A DNA stretch of 45,345 bases, taken from the NCBI GenBank assembly GCA_021159335.1, contig JAGGRZ010000080.1:1-45345 (forward strand), read 5' to 3'. The notes below the pieces were generated by a model, which saw only the letters and a list, made by a program, of their open reading frames with translations, had not been told where the DNA came from and searched no databases. Below are positions 35,692-43,964 of this stretch, in pieces. Position numbers and translations under genes: made by a program. The stretch's first letter is position 1; every line of letters begins with the position of its first letter. The DNA comes from a bacterium. GTDB lineage: Bacteria > UBP14 > UBA6098 > B30-G16.

Positions 35692-36462
35692 ATGGATAAA
35701 AATTACAAAAATGCTTTAATAGAGAAGTTGACGACGAGATTTGATTACCTTCCTTTGGAACCCCAATTCTGGTTACTTGTTGACCCTGACAAAAAAAGTG
35801 AAGGTGAACTTGCTGACATGGCTTCGATTGCGGAGAATGCTGGAGTTGATGCGTTTCTTGTTGGCTCGAGCATATTGATAAGAGAAAACATTGACTTTGC
35901 AGTAAAGGTGCTCAAAGATAATTCGAACCTTCCGGTTGTCATTTTTCCCGGCAACAGCGAGCAGGTATCGCATTACGCGGATGCGTTACTTTTCCTTACT
36001 TTGCTTTCGTCCCGGAATGTAAGATGGCTTGTCGAGGAGCAGGTTTTCGCAGCTCCAAAAGTTAAAAAAGCAGGAATTCCGGTTATTCCGACGGGATACA
36101 TATTGGTCGATTCAGGCAATTTGACCTCGGTAGGTTTCTTTTCGTCGACACCGCCTATACCCTCCGACAAGCCCGACATAGCCGTTGCGCACGCACTTGC
36201 TGCGCAATACATGGGTATGCACGCCGTGTTTCTTGAGGCTGGTAGCGGTGCGAAAAACGCAGTGCCCATAGACATTTTAAAAGAGGTTCGCGATAGCATA
36301 AACATACCGATAATCGTAGGCGGTGGTGTAAAGGAGCCATCTCAAGCTTATGAGCGCGCCAAGTTCGCCGATGTAGTCGTAGTAGGAACCGCTTTTGAGG
36401 AGAAGGGCGGTGAGGAGCTTTTAGGCGCGTTTGCCAGAGCTATACACAATGCAAGGAAGTGA
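35692..36462 (+). CDS. Geranylgeranylglyceryl phosphate synthase family protein (PcrB/GGGPS)
   Basis: This 256-residue TIM-barrel protein belongs to the family that joins a polyprenyl diphosphate to sn-glycerol-1-phosphate, the first archaeal-type ether-lipid step. Visible signatures are LLVDPDKKSEGEL, FLVGSS, FPGNSEQVSHYADALLFLTL, PTGYILVDSG, the substrate-binding VFLEAGSGA, and PIIVGGGVKEPSQA. The long form with these motifs suggests the GGGPS group II found in archaea and Bacteroidetes. The stop of recN is 12 bases upstream, with GGGGAG before the ATG. Product length (heptaprenyl in Firmicutes PcrB, geranylgeranyl elsewhere) cannot be deduced. No glycerol-1-phosphate dehydrogenase lies in the window. 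Confidence 0.9.
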   Translation: MDKNYKNALIEKLTTRFDYLPLEPQFWLLVDPDKKSEGELADMASIAENAGVDAFLVGSSILIRENIDFAVKVLKDNSNLPVVIFPGNSEQVSHYADALLFLTLLSSRNVRWLVEEQVFAAPKVKKAGIPVIPTGYILVDSGNLTSVGFFSSTPPIPSDKPDIAVAHALAAQYMGMHAVFLEAGSGAKNAVPIDILKEVRDSINIPIIVGGGVKEPSQAYERAKFADVVVVGTAFEEKGGEELLGAFARAIHNARK

Positions 36463-36478
36463 AATTTAAGGCGTGACT

Positions 36479-36958
36479 ATGCGAATATTAGCTATAGATC
36501 CAGGAACGAGAATTCTCGGCTACTGTGTTCTTGATGGGGATTCTCGCAGCCAGGAGTTTGTTGCAGGCGGTGACATAAAGGTTGCGCGAGAAAACAAACA
36601 GCTGGGGCTGCTAGGCATATTTGAGTCGATACTTGAGTTAGTAAGAGACTACTCCCCGGACATTCTGGTCGTGGAAAGTCCTTTTTACGGTAAAAATGTT
36701 AAGACACTGATACGGCTTGGTGAGGCGCGTGGCGCGATAATAATAGCCGCTGCCTTAACGGGGCTTGATGTTTCCGAGGTATCGCCAGCAGAGGCAAAAC
36801 TTGCATTGACGGGAAATGGCAACGCAACCAAAGAGCAAGTAGCATACATGATTAAGCAGCTACTTTCACCACCGCAGGAGCTTTCAACGGATGCTTCTGA
36901 TGCTGCTGCATTGGGCGTAGCCTTTTTTCATCGATTGGCGCTTGAGGAAGTAGAATGA
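36479..36958 (+). CDS. ruvC: Crossover junction endodeoxyribonuclease RuvC
   Basis: This 159-residue Holliday-junction resolvase has its four catalytic acidic residues at the same numbers as in E. coli: D7 (AIDPGTR), E66 (LVVESPFYG), D138 and D141 (STDASDAAALGVAFFH). The RNase H-like fold motifs are complete. I chose the ATG at 36479 over the GTG at 36473, which is two codons earlier; AAGG lies seven bases before it. ruvA and ruvB are not adjacent. It lies 16 bases after the GGGPS-family gene. Confidence 0.95.
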   Translation: MRILAIDPGTRILGYCVLDGDSRSQEFVAGGDIKVARENKQLGLLGIFESILELVRDYSPDILVVESPFYGKNVKTLIRLGEARGAIIIAAALTGLDVSEVSPAEAKLALTGNGNATKEQVAYMIKQLLSPPQELSTDASDAAALGVAFFHRLALEEVE

Positions 36959-36991
36959 ATTTTGTCTTATATGACTTAGAAAGGAGGTAAT

Positions 36992-37231
36992 ATGAAGGAT
37001 AAGTTCATTTGTCCTTCTTGTGGCTATATTGGTAAGCCTAAAACTGTTGTTAGGGGTAGTTTTCTTATGGAAGTGGTCTTGTGGTTGTTTTTCCTGGTAC
37101 CAGGGCTTATATATTCAATATGGCGCCTTACTGGAAAAGAAAAAGTATGCCCTTCATGTGGTCAAAAAGGAATGATTCCATTAGATTCTCCGAGGGGACA
37201 GAAATTACAAAAAGAATTGTTGGGTGAATAA
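36992..37231 (+). CDS. Small membrane protein with a split zinc ribbon
   Basis: This 79-residue protein begins with a CPSC knuckle (C7, C10), has one hydrophobic segment at about 26-45 (MEVVLWLFFLVPGLIYSIW), and then a second CPSC knuckle (C53, C56). The two knuckles could jointly bind zinc with the hydrophobic hairpin between them. A consensus AAAGGAGGTAAT precedes the ATG, so it is clearly a real gene. I do not know its function; similar short zinc-ribbon membrane proteins occur in many bacteria. It ends the plus-strand cluster and converges on the DUF4837-like gene. Confidence 0.8.
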   Translation: MKDKFICPSCGYIGKPKTVVRGSFLMEVVLWLFFLVPGLIYSIWRLTGKEKVCPSCGQKGMIPLDSPRGQKLQKELLGE

Positions 37232-37261
37232 TTAAGGGGAATTTGACGGATAGTTTTGGCT

Positions 37262-38323
37262 TTACCTCGTGCTTAGCGAATCGAGAAAGGCTCTCGCATC
37301 CGGATTAAACGAAAGCATTATAAGCTCACAGTGCCTGAGGTATGGTTCCTTTCTGACCCCGGGAGCGAAAACGGCGCCGTCGAGAATGTATCTTCTCTTG
37401 TGTTCTATGTCGTCGAGAACATAGCCCACTACTGGACCACCGATGACTTTTTTCACATTTTTCCATCTCGCTCTGTATTTTATTCCAGGCAAGTTTCGGA
37501 AGTAAATTCTTCGATATGTTAGTTCTTCTTTCATAAGCGAATCGCCTTCGTAATAGATCTGGCATAAGGAGTCGCGGGTTCTGACAAGCCATGAAAGTGA
37601 TATTTTTTTGTATTGCGTTGAGTCCAGTGGCTCCCAATACACGAAAACCCACCTTTCGGGGTCGAGTGCTCTAAGCCACAGGAATCGCTCTTTTGGCGTG
37701 CCCTTTTCCCATTCGAACATTCTCGGAACGCGAATTCCGAAACCGTATTCTTCCGCTATTTTGCGCTCGAGGTCTTTTCGTTCGCCTTTGCCTTGGTATT
37801 TTCCAAAAAGCCATTTTGATACCTGCTCATTGCAGTAATTGTTTATCATCTCAAAAATAAGGTCCATATTGGTCAGTATGAAAGCTCGCAGCTCATCAGC
37901 ATTTCGCGCGGTAAGAATTATAAGTATCTGGTTTCTTGCCCATGGGTCCTTTTTGCGGAATACATTGAATTGCCCTTTTTTAACCCCTTCGTATGCTTTT
38001 TTATCGAGGTTCCTTCTCACGAATGCTCCCCACCATCCCGGGGATTTTATTGACGCAGCGATAAGCACTATATGATGCCGTGTCGCGTCGTCAAATGTGT
38101 TAGTGTCGCCCCATATTATTCTGAATAGTTTTTCTGGACGGGGGGTTTTTATTGGATGTTCAATGGCAAGCTCGAGAGGCTCTTTCAGTAAGTCAGCTTC
38201 CTGAGGGTCCACGAACGCGAATACAGCGTTGAAACTTCCTATAGCCTCAGGCTTGGGCTTTGCGCAACCCGCGATTACAGCTAAAATTGTGAGGATTATT
38301 AATAACTTTATCCTGGCTTTCAT
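37262..38323 (-). CDS. DUF4837-like lipoprotein
   Basis: This 353-residue protein has a lipoprotein signal peptide with lipobox IAGC (C20). The mature region includes FAFVDPQEAD at its start, TFDDATRHHIVLIAAS, and a C-terminal block, VIGGPVVGYVLDD and DGAVFAPGVRKEPYLRHCEL, that matches my memory of the DUF4837 family, which is common in Bacteroidetes and of unknown function. The start overlaps the kdsB stop by four bases (ATGA). It is the last gene of the minus-strand pil/kdsB cluster, which suggests an envelope role. Family call is by remembered motifs. Confidence 0.75.
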   Translation of the reverse strand: MKARIKLLIILTILAVIAGCAKPKPEAIGSFNAVFAFVDPQEADLLKEPLELAIEHPIKTPRPEKLFRIIWGDTNTFDDATRHHIVLIAASIKSPGWWGAFVRRNLDKKAYEGVKKGQFNVFRKKDPWARNQILIILTARNADELRAFILTNMDLIFEMINNYCNEQVSKWLFGKYQGKGERKDLERKIAEEYGFGIRVPRMFEWEKGTPKERFLWLRALDPERWVFVYWEPLDSTQYKKISLSWLVRTRDSLCQIYYEGDSLMKEELTYRRIYFRNLPGIKYRARWKNVKKVIGGPVVGYVLDDIEHKRRYILDGAVFAPGVRKEPYLRHCELIMLSFNPDARAFLDSLSTR

Positions 38324-39057
38324 TTCTCATCGTGCAGGAACTTTTTAACTAACTCTATGTCTTCTATGGTGTCAACGCTAATCAAATCCTTGGCTTCCGG
38401 GATGTCAAGGCAGAAAATTTTTATGCCATTCTCGACTGCGCGGAGTTGCTCGAGTTTTTCCGCCAATTCAAGAGGGGTAGGCTCAAGTTCCGCGAGTTTT
38501 AAGAGTGTTTCTCGCCTGTATCCGTATATTCCGATGTGCCTCCTCGGCGGAAAGTATTCAGTATTCTCGCTTGGTATGGGAGACCTGGAAAAGTAAAGGG
38601 CGAAACCCTTTATATCAGTCACAACTTTTACAACATTAGGGTTGTACCATTGTCTTTTTGTTCGGATGTGTGTTGTTATTGTTGCTATTTCGATTTGAGG
38701 ATTAGCCTCGAAAACCTCAACGAGCTGGTCTATGAATTCGCTTTTTATCATAGGTTCGTCACCCTGGATGTTGATGACTACATCGTAGAATGTAAGATTT
38801 TTAACGACTTCTGCCGTCCTTTCTGTGCCACTTTTGCATTTGGGCGATGTCATCATTACATCGATGCCATGTCGTTCGGCGACATCTGCTATCCTCTCAT
38901 CGTCGGTAGCAACGATAAGGTGGTCAAGTTTTCGTGCCTTTTTGGCGCCATCATAAGTCCACATAAAGAGGGGCTTTCCATTTATATCGGCGAGCATCTT
39001 TCCGGGAAAGCGTGTGGAACCATATCGGGCTGGAATGACTCCCAAGGCTCTTAACAT
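38320..39057 (-). CDS. kdsB: 3-deoxy-manno-octulosonate cytidylyltransferase (CMP-KDO synthetase)
   Basis: This 245-residue enzyme activates KDO with CTP for lipopolysaccharide inner-core synthesis. The signatures are GVIPARYGSTRFPGKML at the N-terminus, HLIVATDDERI, SGTERTAEV, INIQGDEPMI, and YFSRSPIP later. Length is normal. AGGAGGTTTT precedes the ATG. It lies 27 bases after pilQ and overlaps the DUF4837-like gene, so it is probably co-transcribed with the pilus genes. Its presence implies KDO-containing LPS and therefore an outer membrane. Confidence 0.97.
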   Translation of the reverse strand: MLRALGVIPARYGSTRFPGKMLADINGKPLFMWTYDGAKKARKLDHLIVATDDERIADVAERHGIDVMMTSPKCKSGTERTAEVVKNLTFYDVVINIQGDEPMIKSEFIDQLVEVFEANPQIEIATITTHIRTKRQWYNPNVVKVVTDIKGFALYFSRSPIPSENTEYFPPRRHIGIYGYRRETLLKLAELEPTPLELAEKLEQLRAVENGIKIFCLDIPEAKDLISVDTIEDIELVKKFLHDEK

Positions 39058-39084
39058 AAAACCTCCTATTTTTACGAAAGGTTC

Positions 39085-40326
39085 TTACGAAACTATTTCC
39101 GGGCGCAGGAATATTACTATTACATAAGGTCTTTTCTCAACGCTTTTAAACCTGAATAATGGACCTATAAGTGGTATGTCTTTGAGTATTGGCACACCTG
39201 ATTGCGTTTCCATTCTTTCCTCGCCGCTTAAACCACCAATAACGAGAATGTCACCCGATTCGATGGCTACGGTCGTTTTGGCGCTTCTTGTCGTTATTTC
39301 AACCTGTGCAGCGCCCGGGACGAATGCGCTTCGTTCGACATTGATGTTTAGTATTATGCTATCTCCGCCAGCTATTTGTGGGGTAACGGTGAGTTTCGTT
39401 GATGCAGTTATCATCTGATAGACGGTGTTGCCAGCTTGGTCGAGCATCGTTATCGCGCGCTGGACTGAGGAGTTTATTTCCGCTTGTATATTTTCCATAG
39501 TGACTACATGAGGTTCGTCGAGAATCCTCGATTTGTCCTCGGAGATCATCGCGGAAAGCTTTACATCAAAATTGAATTCGCCAGCTCTTATTATGCCCCA
39601 TGTGAAGTTGCCTATAGGGTCGGCGACACGATCTGTTGATATGCTTGCACTTATGGTAGCATCTTGTTTGGAAGCCATCCAGTTTATGCCGAACTCATTC
39701 AAGTACTTTTTGTCAACTTGTAATATCTGGCATGAAATCTTTATCTGTCTTCTCATCCTATCCAGCGAATCTATCATAGCAAGGATTGTGGGGAACTGTG
39801 ATGGGAGGTCATTTATGATGAGTGAATTTGAAGTAGGGTCGACAACTATATCGCCTCTTTCGGAAAGGGCTGTTTTAAGTGGTGTAGCGAGGTTTCTTGC
39901 GTCGACATTATGAATCCTTATCACCCTTGTTTCCGTTTGGATCTGCTCCCGTTCCTTTTTGACATTTTCAAGTTCGTCGAACTTTCGCTTCCAGTATTTG
40001 CTCGTGCTTAAAATATAGATGTAGCCAGTTTTCTGAATTGCTTTGAGGTCATACAGGTCGATTATCATATTGAAGACCTCAGCCCAGGTTACATTTTCAA
40101 GTTTAAGTGAGATTTTATTTTTAAGTTCCGGGTCAACGACTATGTTCACATTCGCCGTATCGGCAAGGAATGTGAAAACAGCGTGTATGTCAGCGTCCTT
40201 GAAAACTATGGAGGTAAATTTTATTCTCGTCGCGTTCGGGACTTTAACGCCACCAGCGAGTTTCTGTGCATGAATAGCTCCAAAGCAAATCCCAATTATT
40301 GTAACTGTTATTATCAATTTTTTCAT
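39085..40326 (-). CDS. pilQ: Type IV pilus secretin PilQ, short form without AMIN domain
   Basis: This 413-residue protein has a signal peptide, an STN-type domain at 37-108 (IVFKDADIHAVFTFLADTAN ... LENVTWAEVFNMII), a secretin N domain at 132-192 and the C-terminal secretin pore domain at about 195-412, including SRILDEPHVVTMEN, GDILVIGGL and VPILKDIPLIGPLFRF. It forms the outer-membrane channel for the pilus. It is much shorter than usual PilQ because no AMIN domain precedes the STN domain; that domain is found on the gene upstream. The complete pilMNOPQ order supports the assignment. Confidence 0.93.
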   Translation of the reverse strand: MKKLIITVTIIGICFGAIHAQKLAGGVKVPNATRIKFTSIVFKDADIHAVFTFLADTANVNIVVDPELKNKISLKLENVTWAEVFNMIIDLYDLKAIQKTGYIYILSTSKYWKRKFDELENVKKEREQIQTETRVIRIHNVDARNLATPLKTALSERGDIVVDPTSNSLIINDLPSQFPTILAMIDSLDRMRRQIKISCQILQVDKKYLNEFGINWMASKQDATISASISTDRVADPIGNFTWGIIRAGEFNFDVKLSAMISEDKSRILDEPHVVTMENIQAEINSSVQRAITMLDQAGNTVYQMITASTKLTVTPQIAGGDSIILNINVERSAFVPGAAQVEITTRSAKTTVAIESGDILVIGGLSGEERMETQSGVPILKDIPLIGPLFRFKSVEKRPYVIVIFLRPEIVS

Positions 40327-40345
40327 AGTCGCTCTCCTTTTATCG

Positions 40346-41341
40346 TTATTCGGCAGAAACTTTCTTCAGGGGAATCACGACTCTTCTTGCCTGACCGAAT
40401 TCAACAACCCTGAACACGGCGCTCGTGTCGTTTACCTCGATGCAATTCCCGTTTTCCACGGTATCACCGGGTGCGAGGATGTAGCTGTATCCCACCTGGT
40501 CTTGCATTATAGCCATATTCACATTGCCGGATTTTACGACACCCACGAGTGTTAGCTCCTCCACGAAGGGAATCGGTTCCTTCCCAAATTCTATTTTTCT
40601 ATGTCGTTCAGGCATGGCGAATGGATCCTTCTTTGGCGGCAAGAAAACCACGAGATTCCTAACATATCGCGCCAATGTTATCGTGTCTTTTTCCTCAGAG
40701 ACGGCCTCAAAAATTAATGTTTCAGGTTTCAAAAATTTCGCGATTTCAGGTTCGAGTTCACCTTCTGCAGCAAATAAAGATTCGACCGGTTGACTTACTG
40801 CGAGAAGGCTTTCCTTCGGCGCTTCCGCAGGTTTGGGCTTTGTGATTGTGGTTTCTTTGGCGGCTTTTTCGGGTTTTATCGGCGCTGGCGCAAGTCTGCC
40901 ACTGCTCCAGCCTGAAAATTCGGGATAGTGAGGCGTATGAAGCGATAATTTTACTCCAGTTGGGGTTATTTTAAGCCTGGCTGTGGTTACTACATCTGCA
41001 AGGTCGAAGACAATCCTCGTTATTGGGGTGGGTTTGGAAACATGCTGCGCAGCTCGTATAGATGTTATAATGCCAGCCGGGAGCAGTCTGTATTGCGATT
41101 TGGGCAAGTTAACAATGCCACCGAAAAGGTCAACCACGAGCCGAGGCGGATTCTCGATTATGAACTTTTTCGCGTCGGGTTTTGCGTTAGTCGTTATTTG
41201 AATGAATGTAGAATCACCTTTTGCTGAAAGGCGAATTTCATCCACGGTGTAGCGCTTTTGTTCCGGTTTTTGCGGTTGTTTCTGTGCACTGGATGTTGCC
41301 AGAAAGATTGCCAGCAATATGTAGAGCCACGCTTTTTTCAT
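40346..41341 (-). CDS. pilP: AMIN-PilP fusion protein of the pilus alignment complex
   Basis: This 331-residue exported protein occupies the pilP position. After a signal peptide, residues 32-137 form an AMIN domain (IRLSAKGDSTFIQITTNAKP, PRLVVDLFGG, ITRIVFDL), which normally sits at the N-terminus of PilQ and binds peptidoglycan. Residues 150-225 are a Pro/Lys/Glu linker. Residues 238-326 resemble PilP: KKDPF, then EELTLVGVVKSGNVNMAIMQ, YILAPGDTV and a beta-rich ending. There is no lipobox, whereas classical PilP is a lipoprotein. PilP links PilNO in the inner membrane to PilQ. Domain boundaries are estimated by eye. Confidence 0.75.
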   Translation of the reverse strand: MKKAWLYILLAIFLATSSAQKQPQKPEQKRYTVDEIRLSAKGDSTFIQITTNAKPDAKKFIIENPPRLVVDLFGGIVNLPKSQYRLLPAGIITSIRAAQHVSKPTPITRIVFDLADVVTTARLKITPTGVKLSLHTPHYPEFSGWSSGRLAPAPIKPEKAAKETTITKPKPAEAPKESLLAVSQPVESLFAAEGELEPEIAKFLKPETLIFEAVSEEKDTITLARYVRNLVVFLPPKKDPFAMPERHRKIEFGKEPIPFVEELTLVGVVKSGNVNMAIMQDQVGYSYILAPGDTVENGNCIEVNDTSAVFRVVEFGQARRVVIPLKKVSAE

Positions 41342-41343
41342 TT

Positions 41344-42021
41344 TTACGCAGGTGGTTTTGGTTTTGGTGGTGTAGGCGGTTTTGGCGTTGACCGCCTTGG
41401 TCGTCGTTTGCCTCGTTTTTGGGCTTTTTTAGTTACTTCTTCTATCCTGGTTATCCTTTGCTCCGCGGTCATGTGATGAGTATTAACTATCATTGTTACC
41501 TCTATCTGGTTTTCGCCTTGGCCGCTTCTGGTTATTTTTAGTTCATCTACAAGTGCTGTAAACGGCAGATTGGAAATTAAAGCCAGGAATTTTCCCAATC
41601 CCGCGAATGTTGTCTTTATTTGCAGCGCGTACGGGTCAACAATGTAATATGTTTGCGGAACAGACGGTCTTGGTTCAATTCTTATTATTGATACATCTGC
41701 CTGTTTTGCAGCGAGATAAATTTTGCTTATGAAGTTGGGTATATCTCTTTCAGCGGGCATTAATTCTTCTACGAGTTTGTATTGCGCGAAAAGTCTCTCC
41801 AGTTCCCATCGCAATTTGGCTTCGTTCGCGAGGGTCGCTTTTGCTCTTTGGAGCTTTGCCCTTAACTGCGTTAGTGTAGCCGTCTTTTCCTCTATGGTTT
41901 CCTGATTGGGTTTGTAAACCTGGGCATACCATATGTAAAGCACCATTACGCCTATGAAAAGTATAACGGCTATTTTTAGAAGCCCAGAAGCTTTTATTTC
42001 TATTTTACCAAAAGCTTTCAT
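41344..42021 (-). CDS. pilO: Type IV pilus assembly protein PilO
   Basis: This 225-residue inner-membrane protein has one transmembrane helix (about 13-33), a coiled coil (about 38-88) and a ferredoxin-like periplasmic domain with MPAERDIPNFISKIYLAAKQ and FAGLGKFLALISNLPFTALV, as in PilO. The C-terminus is a basic, Pro/Lys-rich tail (PPTPPKPKPPA). The ATG overlaps the pilN stop by four bases. It pairs with PilN to form the alignment platform. Confidence 0.88.
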   Translation of the reverse strand: MKAFGKIEIKASGLLKIAVILFIGVMVLYIWYAQVYKPNQETIEEKTATLTQLRAKLQRAKATLANEAKLRWELERLFAQYKLVEELMPAERDIPNFISKIYLAAKQADVSIIRIEPRPSVPQTYYIVDPYALQIKTTFAGLGKFLALISNLPFTALVDELKITRSGQGENQIEVTMIVNTHHMTAEQRITRIEEVTKKAQKRGKRRPRRSTPKPPTPPKPKPPA

Positions 42022-42722
42022 GGGTTTATTCCCGAAAACATTATTTTGGCTTCTTCCTTCGAGTAAAGTCCAAGCTTCTTCCGCGTCGATGTTATGAATC
42101 CGCCTACAATGCGTTTCTTTTTGTTGGTGGATGTCGTGTCGATTTCGAATTTCCCGAGTTTGAGAGTATCATAGGCGCCCGCCACGGACATGGTTATGGT
42201 AAACGAGTATACATCGCCTTCTTTCCCGTGCTGCATGGTTATTGCACCTATATTTATGTTCTCGAACAGTTTTGACTCTATGAGGTTTGCGAGGAACATG
42301 GCTATAGATTTAAGATTGTAGCTTTTTCCTGAACTTTCGAGTTGTTTGTTGCCTTTGTCTATCAAATCTATTACCCACAGATAATCGGGAACCAATTCAG
42401 AAAAGTCAGACAGCAGCCTTACCCAATATGCGCGCTTGTTGTCGAGTTGCTGAATTGCCGTTAGTCTCTTTTTGAGTTCGCCTTTTATTTTGTCTATTTG
42501 TTTGAGGATTGCGAGTTTTGGTTCGTACTTTTTTAGTTCTGTCTGCACGAATGCTATTTCACCTTCCAGCTCGTTTATTCGGCTTTGTTGCGATAAAGAG
42601 ATAATGTAAAGCAGCATGATCTCCCCTACTATGAGCAGAGCACCGTAAATAACGGTTCTATCTATAAGTCTTGCTTTCTTTTTCTTTTTTAATTCAGGCG
42701 GAAGTAAATTTATTTTAAACAT
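42018..42722 (-). CDS. pilN: Type IV pilus assembly protein PilN
   Basis: This 234-residue protein starts with the conserved cytoplasmic PilM-binding peptide MFKINLLPPELK, then a transmembrane segment (about 22-44), coiled coil, and a periplasmic domain. The INLLP motif is diagnostic. A good ribosome site (GAGGAGGGG) lies within the pilM end. There is one base between the pilM stop and the pilN start. Partner of PilO and PilM. Confidence 0.9.
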   Translation of the reverse strand: MFKINLLPPELKKKKKARLIDRTVIYGALLIVGEIMLLYIISLSQQSRINELEGEIAFVQTELKKYEPKLAILKQIDKIKGELKKRLTAIQQLDNKRAYWVRLLSDFSELVPDYLWVIDLIDKGNKQLESSGKSYNLKSIAMFLANLIESKLFENINIGAITMQHGKEGDVYSFTITMSVAGAYDTLKLGKFEIDTTSTNKKKRIVGGFITSTRKKLGLYSKEEAKIMFSGINP

Positions 42723-42723
42723 G

Positions 42724-43806
42724 CTATGCTTCCCCTCCTCTTATCGCCAGTCCCAGAGCCACCGCATAGGTAGCTCTTCGCTCGACCGTTGACAGGTCTT
42801 CGTGTGCTTCGGGTTCGTATGATATCTTTTTCAGTGGGTCAATTATTTCGCACGGGATACCCAGTCTTGATGCTAACGACTCAGCGAGGAACGGTATCAT
42901 AACAGCTCCGCCGCTTATGAAAAGTCTGTCGATGCTTCCGCCTCCTGGTGCGTTCTCAATGTATGAGAATGCCATTCCTAAACCAGCGCTCAGTTCTTCT
43001 ATAGAATTGTATATTGCCTTTTTTGTCGTTGGCGAGTTTTCCGGAACAGCTTCAGATTTCATGTATCGCTTGAGTTCATCAGTGGATATCCTGAGCTCGC
43101 TCTGGAATCTGCCCCACACATTTTTTGCGGCAGTGCCTATGTCTCTTATGCTGAAAAGATTGCCGCCGATTATAAACACGACATTCGTTACATTGTGTCC
43201 GATATCTGCTATAGCTATGTTAGTTTGGGGTCCTATTTCATAGTTGTATTCAAAAATATTATACGCAGCGATGGCTTCGAGGTCAACTATTGTGGGTATT
43301 AACCCAGCCTCCACTACAACGCCAACATAGTCGTCGACTATGTCATTGCGGGCAGCTACGAGTAAGACCGAAACATTCTTCCCATCCGAGCCGAGCTCAA
43401 CGAAATCGAGCTGAACACTGTCTATTCCCGTTGGGATTCTTTGCTCAGCCTCCAGCGTTATAGCCTGTTTCAGGAGAACATCCCTTTTACCTTTGCCAGT
43501 TGGTTCAGGTATTACGAGTCTGTCAACCAGAATTTTTCTTCCAGCCACTGCTATGCATACCTCGCTTAGTTTTGGGTCGACCTCGTCAACGAAAGACTGT
43601 ATCGCGTAAACGATGCCCTCGTGGTCTCTTATTTCTTTGTCGACTATCTGTCCGGGAGTTAGCAGTTTTTTACGAATGTTTTTCAGCGTTAGATTACCCA
43701 TTTTATCGGACTCGAGGATAGCAAGCTTAAGAGAGAATGTACCTATGTCGAGTCCTGCAAGCTTTTTCGTTCGCTTGCCCAGACCCAGTTTTATTTTCTT
43801 TCCCAT
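42724..43806 (-). CDS. pilM: Type IV pilus assembly ATPase-like protein PilM
   Basis: This 360-residue actin-like protein has phosphate-1 motif LAGLDIGTFSLKLAILES, the PilM-type segments TPGQIVDKEI and LLKQAITLEAEQRIP, an IADIGHNVTNVVFI phosphate-2 motif and IDRLFISGGAVMIPFLAESL in the adenosine part. PilM binds the N-terminus of PilN on the cytoplasmic side. It is the first gene of the cluster, with a promoter-like element at 43832-43860. The N-terminus carries a basic extension (KKIKLGLGKRTKK). No clear Shine-Dalgarno site is seen. Confidence 0.92.
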   Translation of the reverse strand: MGKKIKLGLGKRTKKLAGLDIGTFSLKLAILESDKMGNLTLKNIRKKLLTPGQIVDKEIRDHEGIVYAIQSFVDEVDPKLSEVCIAVAGRKILVDRLVIPEPTGKGKRDVLLKQAITLEAEQRIPTGIDSVQLDFVELGSDGKNVSVLLVAARNDIVDDYVGVVVEAGLIPTIVDLEAIAAYNIFEYNYEIGPQTNIAIADIGHNVTNVVFIIGGNLFSIRDIGTAAKNVWGRFQSELRISTDELKRYMKSEAVPENSPTTKKAIYNSIEELSAGLGMAFSYIENAPGGGSIDRLFISGGAVMIPFLAESLASRLGIPCEIIDPLKKISYEPEAHEDLSTVERRATYAVALGLAIRGGEA

Positions 43807-43831
43807 CGCAATCTGTTAGTTTCTATTAAAA

Positions 43832-43860
43832 TACATATGTATCTTAAACCATTTTGTCAA
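43832..43860 (-). promoter_or_regulatory. Putative promoter for the pil cluster
   Basis: On the minus strand a perfect -35 TTGACA (43855-43860) is followed after 17 bases by TATGTA (43832-43837), a weak -10. The 158-base spacer between pilM and the glycosyltransferase gene is very AT-rich and holds no gene. Confidence 0.4.
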
Positions 43861-43964
43861 ATGAAAACTTTAAAATAAAGTAAAAAAATTAAACTCTGAA
43901 AATTTTCATTTTTTCTGCGAAAATATCAACTTGTTCTTTCGAGCTTTGAGAAGATATTAGAAAT

